Source: Rhizobiaceae bacterium (GTDB lineage: Bacteria; Pseudomonadota; Alphaproteobacteria; Rhizobiales; Rhizobiaceae). Taken from it: a DNA stretch of 64,000 nucleotides. Of this stretch, positions 1 to 11,944 are shown one piece after another. A program made the position numbers and the translations under genes. Numbering within the stretch: position 1 is the stretch's first letter; every line of letters begins with the position of its first letter. The DNA lies in contig JAMLJB010000001.1 of assembly GCA_023953835.1 (NCBI GenBank), positions 3,383,501 through 3,447,500 on the forward strand, read 5' to 3'. Below the pieces are notes generated by a model. It was not told the origin of the DNA. It did no database searches and saw only the letters and a program-made list of their open reading frames with translations.

Positions 1-267
1 GGTTCGCTCACCTTTTCGCTGCCGAACACGGAAGTGCGCGTCGAAACACCGGACGTGTTTTCGGAAAAATATGGCGTAGAGATCGGCCAGCATGACACCG
101 CCGAGGGGCTTCGACCAATGGCTGTCGTGTTCGAGGTTCCGGAAATCGATGCGACGGCCAGTCTTTTCAAGGCGGACGGGATCGCCTATCTCGCGCGGAA
201 CAACACTTTGATCGTGCCGCCCGCCACAGGGCAGGGTGCGTATTTCATATTCGAGGCCCGCGCATGA
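1..267 (+). CDS. VOC-family (glyoxalase-like) protein, C-terminal part
   Basis: The frame is open from the first base, so the gene starts before the window and only its last 88 codons are seen. The visible part has the short beta-strand/helix pattern of a vicinal-oxygen-chelate half-domain ([13 protein letters not shown], a helix, then [15 protein letters not shown] and YFIFEA). No metal ligand can be assigned from this fragment. Its stop overlaps the kdsA start (ATGA), so the two genes are translationally coupled. The substrate is unknown. The family call rests on fold pattern and on my knowledge of VOC genes beside rhizobial kdsA, so it is moderate. Confidence 0.6.
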   Translation, partial: GSLTFSLPNTEVRVETPDVFSEKYGVEIGQHDTAEGLRPMAVVFEVPEIDATASLFKADGIAYLARNNTLIVPPATGQGAYFIFEARA

Positions 268-1097
268 CACAGCCCAACCACAGCGTCACGGTCGGCAACG
301 TGACCTTCGCCAATGATGCGCCGCTGGCGCTCATCGCTGGGCCCTGCCAGCTTGAATCGCGGCAGCATGCGTTCGACATGGCCGGCGCGCTGAAGGAAAT
401 GACCGAAAAGCTCGGCATCGGACTCGTCTACAAATCGAGCTTCGACAAGGCGAACCGGACCTCGCTCGGCGCGACGCGGGGCGCGGGGCTGGAGGCGTCG
501 CTGCCGGTGTTTGCGGATCTGCGCAAGGCGTTCGGGCTGCCGATCATCACCGATGTGCATACCGAGGAGCAATGCGCGCTGGTGGCCGATGTGGTCGACG
601 TGCTGCAGGTTCCGGCGTTCCTCTCGCGCCAGACCGACATGCTTGTGGCGGCGGCCAAGACCGGCAAGGTCGTGAACGTGAAAAAGGGCCAGTTCCTTGC
701 GCCCTGGGACATGAAGAATGTCGTGGCCAAGATCACCGGCTCGGGCAACCCCAATGTGCTGGTCACCGAGCGCGGCGCTTCTTTCGGCTACAACACGCTG
801 GTGTCCGACATGCGCGCGTTGCCCATCATGGCGGAGATCGGCGCGCCGGTGATTTTTGACGCGACGCATTCGGTTCAGCAACCCGGCGGGCAGGGCGGTT
901 CTTCCGGCGGCGAGCGCCGTTTCGTCAAGACGCTCGCCTCGGCTGCTGTGGCGGCGGGCGTTGCCGGCGTGTTCATCGAAACGCATGACGATCCCGACCA
1001 TTCCGCCTCCTCTGACGGGCCGAACATGGTGCCGCTCAAGGACATGCCCGAACTGCTCGAAAAACTCATGGCTTTCGACCGGATCGCAAAGGGATAG
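264..1097 (+). CDS. kdsA: 3-deoxy-8-phosphooctulonate synthase (Kdo-8-P synthase)
   Basis: Condenses phosphoenolpyruvate with arabinose-5-phosphate to Kdo-8-phosphate, the first committed step towards the Kdo of lipid A core; cytosolic. At 277 aa it has the usual family length. Visible motifs are the N-terminal [21 protein letters not shown] (PEP/phosphate binding) and the C-terminal [15 protein letters not shown] loop. The Cys in IAGPC sits where metal-dependent KdsA enzymes carry their metal-binding Cys (metal-independent ones have Asn), so I infer the metal-dependent class. The ATG overlaps the stop of the upstream VOC gene. Confidence 0.97.
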   Translation: MTQPNHSVTVGNVTFANDAPLALIAGPCQLESRQHAFDMAGALKEMTEKLGIGLVYKSSFDKANRTSLGATRGAGLEASLPVFADLRKAFGLPIITDVHTEEQCALVADVVDVLQVPAFLSRQTDMLVAAAKTGKVVNVKKGQFLAPWDMKNVVAKITGSGNPNVLVTERGASFGYNTLVSDMRALPIMAEIGAPVIFDATHSVQQPGGQGGSSGGERRFVKTLASAAVAAGVAGVFIETHDDPDHSASSDGPNMVPLKDMPELLEKLMAFDRIAKG

Positions 1098-1314
1098 TCG
1101 GCCCCGCCCATTGCTCCCACTTTGTGGGAGAGAGGTGGTTTGCGCAGCAATCCGCATAGAACACATCGCGACCACGCAGGAGCGGAACATGCAGCACGAT
1201 CCACGTCATCGCGAGCAGGGAGAATGGCGGTACTGCAATCCACAGTGCCTTAATGAAGTCCGACGACGCGCGGAACGTCTGAAAGAAATCCTGCCAGAAA
1301 TGATAGCTGTCCAT
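1066..1314 (-). CDS. Small single-pass membrane protein, unknown function
   Basis: An 82-aa protein convergent with kdsA; its last 32 bp overlap the kdsA 3' end. The N-terminus ([15 protein letters not shown]) is amphipathic and is followed by one hydrophobic segment, about residues 22-42 ([20 protein letters not shown]). The basic, low-complexity C-terminus reads through a repeat-like hairpin and may be variable. A strong Shine-Dalgarno sequence GGGGAG lies 5 nt before the ATG, which supports translation. That same SD can pair with CTCCCC 60 nt upstream (see the leader at 1320-1391). I do not recognise a family. Confidence 0.5.
   Translation of the reverse strand: MDSYHFWQDFFQTFRASSDFIKALWIAVPPFSLLAMTWIVLHVPLLRGRDVFYADCCANHLSPTKWEQWAGPTIPLRSGRKP
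1114..1130. terminator. Short hairpin after kdsA
   Basis: A perfect 7-bp stem CTCCCAC/GTGGGAG with a TTT loop lies 17 bp after the kdsA stop. No T-run follows, so intrinsic termination is uncertain. The sequence resembles the loop region of the palindrome at 1658-1722 and may be a fragment of the same repeat family. Confidence 0.35.
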
Positions 1315-1319
1315 TGCTG

Positions 1320-1391
1320 CTCCCCGTGCGACACAATTTGGTCACCGAGGGGCCCCCAATAGCCCCATGCGCCCCTCTGGTGACCGGGGAG
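1320..1391 (-). promoter_or_regulatory. Structured leader able to hide the RBS of the small membrane protein
   Basis: Read on the minus strand, the leader has CTCCCC (1391-1386), then a long hairpin GGTCACCAGAGGGGC/GCCCCTCGGTGACC (1385-1371 with 1353-1340, one bulged A), a 14-nt unpaired stretch, and GGGGAG (1325-1320), which is the Shine-Dalgarno sequence of the gene starting at 1314. CTCCCC is the exact complement of that SD, so folding would close the ribosome site. The pairing is seen directly; regulation is inferred. Confidence 0.45.
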
Positions 1392-1657
1392 TTCAAAAAC
1401 CGCGCAAAGACGGCCGCCACGGCTTTTAAGCCGAAGCTCTGGACATTTGTCGTGGCCTCCCCGGCCCTGAGGCGCGTGGATGTGCCGTTGACGGTCGGCG
1501 CCGACCGCTTTGCGAGGGGTTTTGACGCCCCAAGGACCAGCCGGATGACCGATCCCGGCGCGACCATATTCCATCATATGCTAAAATAGAAGCGGGATTT
1601 TTGGGTTGGAGGTTCGCGCTGCCCCTCACCCTCCCCCCGTCGGCAAGGTCGCGACTA
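1392..1657. other. Non-coding stretch upstream of eno
   Basis: Between the leader hairpin and the palindrome I see no credible gene. Overlapping open frames run through it on both strands, but none has a good start signal. The last part (about 1619-1657) is C-rich (CCCCTCACCCTCCCCCC) and looks like a partial copy of the neighbouring palindrome arm. A promoter for eno is expected downstream, near 1730-1795, but I cannot assign clear -35/-10 boxes. Confidence 0.5.
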
Positions 1658-1722
1658 CCCCTCATCCGGCTGCCGCCACCTTCTCCCCTTGTGGGAGAAG
1701 GTGGCGGCAGCCGGATGAGGGG
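1658..1722. repeat. Perfect palindromic intergenic repeat (30-bp arms)
   Basis: Left arm 1658-1687 and right arm 1693-1722 are exact reverse complements separated by a 5-nt loop (CTTGT). The arm starts CCCCTCATCCGG and ends CCTTCTCCC. It resembles the short palindromic repeats scattered between genes in rhizobial genomes. A related, decayed copy is read inside pdhC at 7481-7546. As RNA it would form a very stable hairpin about 90 bp before the eno start. Confidence 0.85.
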
Positions 1723-1771
1723 TGCAAGCACGACCCGGCATGACCGTTGCCTTTTTGCGTGCTTGCGCTAA

Positions 1772-3085
<1,314 letters not shown>

Positions 3086-3098
3086 AAGCCGCGCCTCG

Positions 3099-4025
3099 TC
3101 AGCTTGCAGGCCAGCTTGCGTGGCTGACCGAGGCAAGGCGATACCCGCCATTGCGGCAGATCTGGTCGTATGCCCGGAAGCGCGCAAGCGGCAGGCAAAC
3201 GAACCGCCGCCGGGCGGGCGAGGCATCCGACCTGTAGGCCACGACGGCATGTTCGTTGTGGCCGATGGACTGCACGGACAGCCCGGCATCGGCATAGCGG
3301 TCCACCATCGCCGCAATCGACGGCGCAATTCCAACGTTCAGGCCGCCCGGAGCCTCGATAAGCTGCTCACCTTCGCCCGGTTCCCACACGGCGGCGTAGT
3401 GCGCGCCTGACGGGCCGTAGCGATCAATGGAGGCGATGCGCAATCCGCGCTCGCGCTGACGCTTGTCGAGCGTCACGAGTTCGGCCCACCCCATGTTCCA
3501 GGCGACGGGTTGCGGATGGGGAGTCGAAACCGGCTCCCAGACCGCGTTGAAATTGCGATGGCGCCTGTTGAACGACGCAAGACGATATCCCTGACGGAGC
3601 ATGTCCTCGTGGCGGCGCTTGAAGGCGCTGGCGTCCGCCGTGACCTGCCAGACATTCCCCGGAGCCTCGTCCTTCACGAAGGCGACGGACCATGGTTCGA
3701 AGAACCGGCCCGACCCGAATATATCCGAAGGACGAAAACCGTCCTGCGCATATCGCGCTATGATATCCTGCAATTGCTCGAAGGTGCGGACGTCCGTCTC
3801 GAACCGGCCTTCCCGCGCATCCTCGATCCATGTGCCGAGCAAGGCCCCACCGGGTTCGGAGTTTCGATCCCGTCCGGCGGGCACATCATCCGACCATGCC
3901 GAATCATTGTCGTGCGCATAGCCCGAACCGGCGCCTTTGACACCCGTCTCGCCACGCTGCAAAGCGATGTGCAGACCGTTCTTTATAGCCAAATTTCCTA
4001 TGAAGCCCGGACTCTTCTGGTCCAT
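3099..4025 (-). CDS. Tandem-repeat protein of the polyglycine-hydrolase-like repeat type (BTRD1-like)
   Basis: A 308-aa protein built of about five degenerate repeats of some 30-45 residues. The unit pattern is: helix with a final QGYRL, strand (LASFNRRHRNFNAVWEP; LRIASIDRYGPSGAHYAAVWEP; LSVQSIGHNEHAVVAYR). This WxxG/AAVWEP pattern matches bacterial tandem repeat domain 1, also seen in polyglycine-hydrolase-like proteins, but no beta-lactamase-like catalytic domain is attached. I see no signal peptide. The start is ATG 4025 with a GGGG-type SD; an upstream GTG at 4038-4040 is possible. The gene sits on the opposite strand between eno and ftsB, genes usually adjacent in this order, so it looks acquired. 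Function unknown. Confidence 0.7.
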   Translation of the reverse strand: MDQKSPGFIGNLAIKNGLHIALQRGETGVKGAGSGYAHDNDSAWSDDVPAGRDRNSEPGGALLGTWIEDAREGRFETDVRTFEQLQDIIARYAQDGFRPSDIFGSGRFFEPWSVAFVKDEAPGNVWQVTADASAFKRRHEDMLRQGYRLASFNRRHRNFNAVWEPVSTPHPQPVAWNMGWAELVTLDKRQRERGLRIASIDRYGPSGAHYAAVWEPGEGEQLIEAPGGLNVGIAPSIAAMVDRYADAGLSVQSIGHNEHAVVAYRSDASPARRRFVCLPLARFRAYDQICRNGGYRLASVSHASWPAS

Positions 4026-4208
4026 GACAGCCCCGCCCACTCAAACCGCACCCAAGACAGAGTTTGCCCCAAAATCATGGTTAATGAAAGGTGTCGCGGG
4101 CCGGTCTTGCACATATTTTTTGCGGCGCAACAGAAATCGGCAGGAGGCGGCGCCGTAACCCTCCATTAAGCATGCATGAGGCACAAAAGGGGCATGGAGA
4201 GCCCGTTC

Positions 4209-4520
4209 ATGTGGACAAAACAGCACAAGCAGAGAAATACCGGGCGCCTGATCGTTCCGGCAATCGCAACGGTCTTTCTCTCCTATTTCGGGTTCCATGC
4301 CTACCATGGCGAATATGGTATCTACTCGAAATACCGGCTGGAAAAGCGTATCGTTGAACTGGGCCATGTGCTCGATGATACCGTTGCCGAACGCGGGGCG
4401 CTGGAACGCAAGGTCCAGATGTTGCGCGACGGCACGATAGAAAAAGATATGCTGGACGAATTTGCACGGCGGGAACTGGATTTCAGCCGTCCCAACGAAC
4501 TCACCGTCAACCTGCAATGA
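4209..4520 (+). CDS. ftsB: Septum formation initiator, FtsB/DivIC family
   Basis: A bitopic inner-membrane divisome protein that, with FtsL and FtsQ, helps activate septal peptidoglycan synthesis. About 103 aa: a basic N-terminus (MWTKQHKQRNTGR), one membrane segment (LIVPAIATVFLSYFGFHAY), then a periplasmic coiled coil (KYRLEKRIVELGHVLDDTVAERG and following) ending in a short globular tail (DEFARRELDFSRPNEL). I prefer ATG 4209 because GGAGA lies 8 nt before it; in-frame ATGs at 4176 and 4194 would add up to 11 residues. Position between eno and pdhA is the standard alphaproteobacterial context. Confidence 0.9.
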   Translation: MWTKQHKQRNTGRLIVPAIATVFLSYFGFHAYHGEYGIYSKYRLEKRIVELGHVLDDTVAERGALERKVQMLRDGTIEKDMLDEFARRELDFSRPNELTVNLQ

Positions 4521-4698
4521 AGTGAATTAACTGAATTCACGTTAATCGCTTAGTTCCGCAGTGAAAATAACGGTTTAGCTGCAAGGCAGCCATGCATTTT
4601 TCCGCATGGACGGACGTGCTTTTTCCATATAGCGTGGTGGCAAGAGGGAAGGAAGCCAGCCTTCCCGGGTCCGCCAGAGACGAATCAGGGAGAGACGT

Positions 4699-5739
4699 AT
4701 GGCAACAGCCGCCAAGCGCGCGCCGGCCCGCAAAGCCGACGCAAAGCCAGGAACAAATCCCGCCACGCCCAAGCCGGTCGAGTTCGACAAGCAGCAGGAA
4801 CTGGACGCCTATCGCGCGATGCTCCTGATCCGCCGGTTCGAGGAGAAGGCGGGCCAGCTCTACGGCATGGGTTTCATCGGCGGTTTCTGCCACCTCTATA
4901 TCGGCCAGGAAGCGGTGGTGACCGGCCTGAAAATGTCGCTCATCGAGGGTGACCAGATGATCACCGGATATCGTGACCATGGCCACATGCTGGCCATGGA
5001 GATGTCGCCGCGCGGCGTCATGGCCGAGTTGACCGGGCGCAAGGGCGGCCTGTCGAAGGGCAAGGGCGGCTCCATGCATATGTTCTCCAAGGAGAAGAAC
5101 TTTTATGGCGGCCACGGCATCGTCGGGGCGCAAGTGTCGCTTGGCACCGGCCTCGGCTTCGCCAACAGATACCGCAAGAACAAGAACGTCGCGCTGGCCT
5201 TTTTCGGAGATGGCGCGGCCAATCAGGGCCAGGTCTACGAGAGCTTCAACATGGCGGCGCTGTGGAAGCTGCCGGTCATCTATGTGATCGAAAACAACCG
5301 CTACGCCATGGGCACCGCCGTGTCGCGGTCTTCTGCGGAGACGGATTTTTCGCACCGCGGCATTTCCTTCCGGATTCCCGGCATACAGGTGGACGGCATG
5401 GATGTGCGCGCCGTGAAGGCCGCCGGCGACCTCGCGACCGACTGGTGCCGGTCGGGCAAGGGGCCGATCATCCTCGAAATGCTGACCTACCGCTATCGCG
5501 GACACTCCATGTCGGACCCGGCGAAATACCGCACGAAGGAGGAAGTGCAGAAGATGCGTTCCGAGCACGACCCCATCGAGCAGGTGAAGGCGCGCCTGTT
5601 CGACAAGAAGTGGGCGAGCGAGGACGATCTCAAGCAGATCGACAAGGAGGTACGTGACATCGTCGCCGATGCGGCCGATTTCGCCCAGACGGACCCGGAG
5701 CCGGATGCGTCCGAACTCTGGACCGATATTTTGCACTGA
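4699..5739 (+). CDS. pdhA: Pyruvate dehydrogenase E1 component, alpha subunit
   Basis: Thiamine-diphosphate-dependent decarboxylation of pyruvate, as an alpha2beta2 E1 with PdhB. 346 aa; the first 30 residues are an Ala/Lys/Pro-rich linker. The TPP motif runs from GDGAANQGQVYESFNMAALW to the paired Asn of ENNRYAMGT, and the phosphorylation-loop-like YRYRGHSMSDPAKYR is present. An SD GGGAGAG lies upstream of ATG. First gene of pdhA-pdhB-pdhC-SGNH-lpdA, with gaps of 6-18 bp up to the SGNH gene. Confidence 0.97.
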   Translation: MATAAKRAPARKADAKPGTNPATPKPVEFDKQQELDAYRAMLLIRRFEEKAGQLYGMGFIGGFCHLYIGQEAVVTGLKMSLIEGDQMITGYRDHGHMLAMEMSPRGVMAELTGRKGGLSKGKGGSMHMFSKEKNFYGGHGIVGAQVSLGTGLGFANRYRKNKNVALAFFGDGAANQGQVYESFNMAALWKLPVIYVIENNRYAMGTAVSRSSAETDFSHRGISFRIPGIQVDGMDVRAVKAAGDLATDWCRSGKGPIILEMLTYRYRGHSMSDPAKYRTKEEVQKMRSEHDPIEQVKARLFDKKWASEDDLKQIDKEVRDIVADAADFAQTDPEPDASELWTDILH

Positions 5740-5751
5740 GGGAGGGCGACC

Positions 5752-7140
5752 ATGCCGATCGAAATTCTGATGCCAGCGCTGTCGCCCACCATGGAAGAGG
5801 GCAACCTCGCGAAATGGGTGAAGAACGAGGGCGACACGATCAAATCCGGCGACGTGATCGCCGAGATCGAGACCGACAAGGCGACGATGGAAGTCGAAGC
5901 CGTGGACGAGGGCGTTCTCGCGAAGATCCTTATTCCCGCAGGCAGCGAGGGCGTGAAGGTCAACACGCCGATTGCCGTGCTGGCGGTGGAAGGCGAAGAC
6001 GTCGACCAGGCGGCGAAGGGTGTCGGCGAGGCCGACGAAACGCCGCCGAAGATCGAAGCCGAGGCGGAGCCGAAGCCGCAAACCACGAAGCAGGATGCTG
6101 TACCTGCCGCGCCGAGGCTGGAGGCCGCCGCCGATCCCGACATTCCGGCGGGCACAGAAATGGTGCCGACCACGGTGCGCGAGGCGCTGCGTGACGCGAT
6201 GGCCGAGGAAATGCGCCGCGATAGCGATGTCTTCGTCATGGGCGAGGAGGTCGCCGAGTATCAGGGCGCTTACAAGATCACGCAGGGCCTGTTGCAGGAA
6301 TTCGGCGCGGATCGGGTGATCGATACGCCGATCACCGAGCACGGCTTTGCGGGCGTCGGGGTCGGCGCGGCGATGGCCGGGCTGAAACCCGTCGTGGAGT
6401 TCATGACCTTCAACTTCGCCATGCAGGCGATCGACCAGATCATCAATTCGGCAGCCAAGACGCTCTATATGTCGGGTGGCCAGATGGGCGCGCCCATCGT
6501 ATTCCGGGGGCCAAACGGCGCTGCGGCGCGCGTGGCGGCGCAGCACTCGCAGTGCTATGCGGCGTGGTACAGCCACATTCCCGGCCTCAAGGTGGTGATG
6601 CCCTACACGGCGGCGGATGCGAAGGGCCTGCTGAAGGCCGCGATCCGCGATCCGAACCCGGTCATCTTCCTCGAAAACGAAATATTGTATGGCCACAGCT
6701 TCGACGTGCCCAAGCTCGACGATTTCGTGCTGCCTATCGGCAAGGCGCGGATTCACAAGCCGGGCAAGGATGTGACGCTGGTATCGTTCGGCATCGGCAT
6801 GACCTATTGCGCGAAGGCAGAGGCCGAACTGCGGGGCATGGGCATCGACGTGGAGATGATCGACCTGCGCACGATCCGTCCGCTCGATTTCGACACGATC
6901 ATTGCCTCGGTGAAAAAGACCAACCGGCTGGTGGTGGTCGAGGAAGGCTTTCCGCAGTCGTCGGTGGGCGATTTCATTGCCAACCAGGTGTCGCAACGCG
7001 CATTCGATCATCTCGACGCGCCGGTCATCACCATTGCGGGCAAGGACGTGCCGATGCCCTATGCAGCCAATCTCGAAAAGCTCGCCCTGCCGAATGTCGC
7101 CGAGGTCATCGAGGCGGTCAGGGCAGTGACGTATCGCTGA
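5752..7140 (+). CDS. pdhB: Pyruvate dehydrogenase E1 component, beta subunit, with N-terminal lipoyl domain
   Basis: Partner of PdhA. 462 aa, longer than ordinary E1-beta (about 325 aa) because residues 1-80 are a lipoyl domain ([19 protein letters not shown] and [16 protein letters not shown], lipoyl Lys at about residue 43). A linker of about 45 residues, rich in Ala/Glu/Pro, leads into the catalytic part ([36 protein letters not shown]). The lipoyl-E1beta fusion is characteristic of alphaproteobacteria. The lipoyl domain is almost identical to that of the next gene, suggesting duplication or gene conversion. Confidence 0.97.
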   Translation: MPIEILMPALSPTMEEGNLAKWVKNEGDTIKSGDVIAEIETDKATMEVEAVDEGVLAKILIPAGSEGVKVNTPIAVLAVEGEDVDQAAKGVGEADETPPKIEAEAEPKPQTTKQDAVPAAPRLEAAADPDIPAGTEMVPTTVREALRDAMAEEMRRDSDVFVMGEEVAEYQGAYKITQGLLQEFGADRVIDTPITEHGFAGVGVGAAMAGLKPVVEFMTFNFAMQAIDQIINSAAKTLYMSGGQMGAPIVFRGPNGAAARVAAQHSQCYAAWYSHIPGLKVVMPYTAADAKGLLKAAIRDPNPVIFLENEILYGHSFDVPKLDDFVLPIGKARIHKPGKDVTLVSFGIGMTYCAKAEAELRGMGIDVEMIDLRTIRPLDFDTIIASVKKTNRLVVVEEGFPQSSVGDFIANQVSQRAFDHLDAPVITIAGKDVPMPYAANLEKLALPNVAEVIEAVRAVTYR

Positions 7141-7158
7141 CGGAAGCGGGAGGAAGCC

Positions 7159-8511
7159 ATGCCGATCAATATTACCATGCCGGCCCTCTCGCCAACGATG
7201 GAAGAGGGCAATCTCGCCAAATGGCTGGTCAAGGAAGGCGACAAGGTTGCGCCCGGCGACGTGATCGCCGAGATCGAAACCGACAAGGCCACGATGGAAG
7301 TCGAGGCCGTGGATGAAGGAACGGTCGCGAAAATCGTCGTCCCGGCCGGAACCGAAGGCGTCAAGGTCAATGCGCTGATCGCCGTTCTGGCAGGTGAGGG
7401 CGAGGATGTCGCCGCAGCCGCGGCAGGCGGAGCGCCCGCCAAGGCGGAAGCGCCCAAGGCGGCTCCGAAGGCGGAACCTGCCCCCTCATCCGCCCCCGCA
7501 GGCAATGTTCCGTCACAAGGGGAGAAGGCAGCGGCGGCTGCGCCGGTTGCTTCCACAGACCGTGGCACCGAGCGCATTTTCGCATCGCCGCTGGCGCGGC
7601 GCATCGCGACGGAAAAGGGCGTCGATGTCGCTTCCATCAAGGGTTCGGGACCGCATGGCAGGGTTGTAAAGGCCGATGTCGAAGCCGCCGCTGCGGGCGG
7701 CGGTGCGAAAGCGGCCCCGGCTGCCGCGCAGGCACCGGCGGCAGCGCCTGCGCCGAAGGGTGCGTCCGACGAGCAGACGCTCAAGCTGTTCGCCGAAGGC
7801 AGCTACGAACTCGTGCCGCACGACAATATGCGCAAGACGATTGCGCGCCGTCTGGTCGAGGCCAAGACCACCATTCCGCACTTCTATCTGACCGTCGATA
7901 TCGAGCTGGACGCGCTGCTCGCGCTGCGGACACAACTGAATGCGGCAGCACCCGTCAGGAAAACCGATAAGGGCGAGGTCCCGGCCTACAAGCTGTCCGT
8001 AAATGACATGATTATCAAGGGCATGGCGATGGCTCTTCAAGCTGTACCCGACGCCAATGTGTCATGGACGGATTCGGCGATGGTGCATCACAAGCACTCC
8101 GATGTCGGCGTCGCGGTGTCCATTCCGGGAGGCTTGATTACGCCCATCGTGCGGCAGGCCGAAACGAAATCGCTTTCGGCGATTTCAAACGAGATGAAGG
8201 ACCTTGCGGGCCGCGCCCGGTCGCGCAAGCTCAAGCCCGAGGAATATCAGGGCGGCACGACGGCCGTTTCGAACCTCGGCATGTTCGGCATCAAGGATTT
8301 CGCCGCGGTCATCAACCCGCCGCATGCAACCATCCTGGCAGTTGGGGCGGGCGAGCAAAGAGCAGTCGTGAAGAACGGCGAAGTGAAGGTGGCGAACGTG
8401 ATGTCGGTCACGCTTTCGACCGATCACCGCGCGGTCGATGGCGCGCTCGGGGCCGAACTGCTGCAAGCCTTCAAGCGCCTGATCGAAAATCCGATGAGCA
8501 TGCTGGTCTGA
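7159..8511 (+). CDS. pdhC: Dihydrolipoamide acetyltransferase, E2 of pyruvate dehydrogenase
   Basis: Core of the complex; transfers the acetyl group to CoA. 450 aa: lipoyl domain 1-80 ([15 protein letters not shown]), Ala/Pro linker 90-135, peripheral-subunit-binding domain about 136-175 ([22 protein letters not shown]), a second linker, then the catalytic domain ([20 protein letters not shown]; active-site [16 protein letters not shown] with HxxxDG). The first linker contains an in-frame stretch that matches the intergenic palindrome family (7481-7546). Separated from pdhB by 18 bp with a good SD (GGGAGGAAG). Confidence 0.97.
   Translation: MPINITMPALSPTMEEGNLAKWLVKEGDKVAPGDVIAEIETDKATMEVEAVDEGTVAKIVVPAGTEGVKVNALIAVLAGEGEDVAAAAAGGAPAKAEAPKAAPKAEPAPSSAPAGNVPSQGEKAAAAAPVASTDRGTERIFASPLARRIATEKGVDVASIKGSGPHGRVVKADVEAAAAGGGAKAAPAAAQAPAAAPAPKGASDEQTLKLFAEGSYELVPHDNMRKTIARRLVEAKTTIPHFYLTVDIELDALLALRTQLNAAAPVRKTDKGEVPAYKLSVNDMIIKGMAMALQAVPDANVSWTDSAMVHHKHSDVGVAVSIPGGLITPIVRQAETKSLSAISNEMKDLAGRARSRKLKPEEYQGGTTAVSNLGMFGIKDFAAVINPPHATILAVGAGEQRAVVKNGEVKVANVMSVTLSTDHRAVDGALGAELLQAFKRLIENPMSMLV
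7481..7546 (+). repeat. Palindromic-repeat relic read in frame inside the pdhC linker
   Basis: CCCCTCATCCG at 7482-7492 and ACAAGGGGAGAAGG near 7515-7528 match the outer end and the loop-proximal arm of the 1658-1722 palindrome (given in its reverse complement), followed by a similar GCGGC-rich tail. It encodes the linker peptide [19 protein letters not shown] disordered linker would tolerate such an insertion. The similarity is seen; insertion is inferred. Confidence 0.5.
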
Positions 8512-8517
8512 CAGGCC

Positions 8518-9156
8518 ATGAAAACCATACTCTGTTATGGCGATTCGCTGACATGGGGCTTCAATGCGGAGCACATGACGCGCCATGACTATGCGGACCG
8601 CTGGCCGAGCGTGCTTCAGGCGGAACTCGGCGATGATTTTAGCGTCATAGCCGAGGGCCTGAACGGCCGGACGACTGCGTTCGACGACAATCTCGCCGGA
8701 GAGGACCGCAACGGCGCGCGCGTGCTGCCGACCATTCTGGGCAGCCATTCGCCGCTGGACGCCATCATCGTCATGCTCGGCTCCAACGACATGAAGCCGT
8801 GGATTCACGGTACGGCGCTGGGGGCCGCTCACGGCATGAAGCGCATCGTGCAGATCGTGCGCGGGCATCCTTATCCGCAGGGCGCGGCTGCGCCGAAGAT
8901 CGTGCTTGTCGCACCGCCGCCTGTGTCGAGGACGAACAATACGGAATATGCCGCCATGTTCGAGGGCGGCGATTCCGCATCGCGCCAACTGGCGGACGCG
9001 TACCGCAACCTTGCCGCCGAAATGGGGTGCGGGTTTTTCGACGCCGCGACGGTCGCCGGCACGGCGCATTTCGACGGCGTGCATATGGACGCGGCAAACA
9101 CGCGCGCAATCGGCACGGCGCTCGCGCCGGTCTTGCGCAAGATACTGGACATTTAG
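8518..9156 (+). CDS. SGNH/GDSL hydrolase (arylesterase-like)
   Basis: A serine esterase or acyltransferase of the SGNH superfamily, 212 aa, probably cytosolic as no signal peptide is seen. Block I is CYGDSLTWGF (nucleophile Ser), block III MLGSNDMK (Asn), and the C-terminal FDGVHMD supplies Asp and His. The WGF and DRWPSVLQAEL context resembles the bacterial arylesterase/perhydrolase group. It lies inside the pdh operon, 6 bp after pdhC and 11 bp before lpdA, so it is co-transcribed with the complex. Its physiological substrate is unknown. Confidence 0.9.
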   Translation: MKTILCYGDSLTWGFNAEHMTRHDYADRWPSVLQAELGDDFSVIAEGLNGRTTAFDDNLAGEDRNGARVLPTILGSHSPLDAIIVMLGSNDMKPWIHGTALGAAHGMKRIVQIVRGHPYPQGAAAPKIVLVAPPPVSRTNNTEYAAMFEGGDSASRQLADAYRNLAAEMGCGFFDAATVAGTAHFDGVHMDAANTRAIGTALAPVLRKILDI

Positions 9157-9167
9157 GGAGACTGGCT

Positions 9168-10613
<1,446 letters not shown>

Positions 10614-10688
10614 GGAGCGCGCATCAGCCGCTGTTCCAATCGGCAGCTTGTTCCCTTATATAAGCGTTTACGAGGCCGGGAGATCGCA

Positions 10689-10967
10689 ATGGGAAACAGC
10701 TATGGCATCATGACCATGCCGGGCGTCGGTTTTTTCGGCATGCTGGTCATCGGGTTTCTGGCGGGATGGATCGCGGAACGGTCTATGAACCGTGACCATG
10801 GGCTTCTGACCAATATTCTCGTCGGCATTGCCGGATCGTTCGTCGGCGGCACGCTCGCGGGCATGATGAATGTCATGTATCACGGCTTCATCGGCAATCT
10901 GATCGTCGCCACCATCGGCGCAATCATCGTGCTGTTCATATTTGGCCGCGCTCAGGCCTCAAGGTAG
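10689..10967 (+). CDS. GlsB/YeaQ/YmgE-family small membrane protein
   Basis: A 92-aa integral inner-membrane protein of the transglycosylase-associated family, linked to stress in other bacteria but with no known biochemical activity. Three hydrophobic helices are visible: [38 protein letters not shown] and [19 protein letters not shown], separated by the family's short [12 protein letters not shown] loop. It sits between lpdA and lipA, 2 bp before lipA, so it is probably read through with lipA. A TATATAAG sequence upstream (about 10658) could be part of a local promoter. Confidence 0.88.
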   Translation: MGNSYGIMTMPGVGFFGMLVIGFLAGWIAERSMNRDHGLLTNILVGIAGSFVGGTLAGMMNVMYHGFIGNLIVATIGAIIVLFIFGRAQASR

Positions 10968-10969
10968 AC

Positions 10970-11944
10970 ATGGTTACCGTTCTCGACACCGTTCAAAACG
11001 CTCCGCGGCCACGGCACCCGGAAAAGGCGCATCGCCCGGATCAGGAAGTGCTGCGCAAGCCCGAATGGATCAGGGTGAAGGCCCCGGTTTCGCGCGGCTA
11101 TCAGGAAACGCGCGAGATCGTCAAAACCAACAAGCTCGTGACGGTCTGCGAGGAAGCCGGCTGCCCCAACATCGGCGAATGTTGGGAAAAGAAGCACGCC
11201 ACCTTCATGATCATGGGCGAAATCTGCACGCGCGCCTGCGCCTTCTGCAACGTCGCCACAGGCATTCCGACCGCGCTGGACCCGGACGAGTCGGAAAACG
11301 TGGCCAAAGCGGTGAAGCAGATGGGCCTGACCCATGTCGTCATCACCTCTGTGGACCGCGACGACCTCGACGATGGCGGCGCGCGGCATTTTGCGGACGT
11401 TATTCATGCCATCCGCCGCGCCACGCCGGACACTACCATCGAAATCCTGACGCCCGACTTCCTGCGCAAGGACGGCGCCCTGGAAATCGTCGTTGCGGCG
11501 CGGCCCGATGTGTTCAACCACAATCTGGAAACCGTGCCGTCGAACTATCTCACCGTGCGCCCCGGTGCCCGTTACTTCCATTCGATCCGCCTGTTGCAGC
11601 GCGTGAAGGAACTCGACCCCTCGATCTTCACCAAGTCGGGCATCATGGTCGGGCTCGGCGAGGAGCGGAACGAAGTGCTGCAATTGATGGACGATCTGCG
11701 TAGCGCCGATGTGGATTTCATGACCATCGGCCAATATCTCCAGCCGACGCGCAAGCATCATCCGGTGAAGAAGTTCGTGACGCCGGAGGAGTTCAAGTCT
11801 TATGCGACCATCGGCAAGGCAAAGGGCTTCCTGCTGATGGCGTCGAGCCCGCTGACGCGGTCGTCGCACCATGCCGGCGACGATTTCGCCAAGCTCCGGG
11901 CAGCGCGCGAGGAACAGTTGAAGCGGACTTCCGCCGCCGCCTGA
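10970..11944 (+). CDS. lipA: Lipoyl synthase (radical SAM)
   Basis: Inserts two sulfurs into octanoyl groups on lipoyl domains, such as those of PdhB and PdhC encoded just upstream. 324 aa. The auxiliary-cluster motif [13 protein letters not shown] and the radical-SAM motif [10 protein letters not shown] (CX3CX2C) are both present, with the C-terminal [12 protein letters not shown]. The stop overlaps the next start (TGATG), giving tight coupling to the RatA-like gene. Confidence 0.98.
   Translation: MVTVLDTVQNAPRPRHPEKAHRPDQEVLRKPEWIRVKAPVSRGYQETREIVKTNKLVTVCEEAGCPNIGECWEKKHATFMIMGEICTRACAFCNVATGIPTALDPDESENVAKAVKQMGLTHVVITSVDRDDLDDGGARHFADVIHAIRRATPDTTIEILTPDFLRKDGALEIVVAARPDVFNHNLETVPSNYLTVRPGARYFHSIRLLQRVKELDPSIFTKSGIMVGLGEERNEVLQLMDDLRSADVDFMTIGQYLQPTRKHHPVKKFVTPEEFKSYATIGKAKGFLLMASSPLTRSSHHAGDDFAKLRAAREEQLKRTSAAA

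Noticed and set aside
186..1190. Long minus-strand frame over kdsA
   Set aside because: Arg/His-rich shadow of kdsA, no recognisable domain.
1250..1567. Overlapping 100-codon frames around 1250-1590 on both strands
   Set aside because: No SD, no family pattern, and they cross the leader hairpin. More likely accidental frames in structured non-coding DNA.
4537..7011. 824-codon minus-strand frame
   Set aside because: Antisense shadow of pdhA and pdhB caused by high GC codon third positions.
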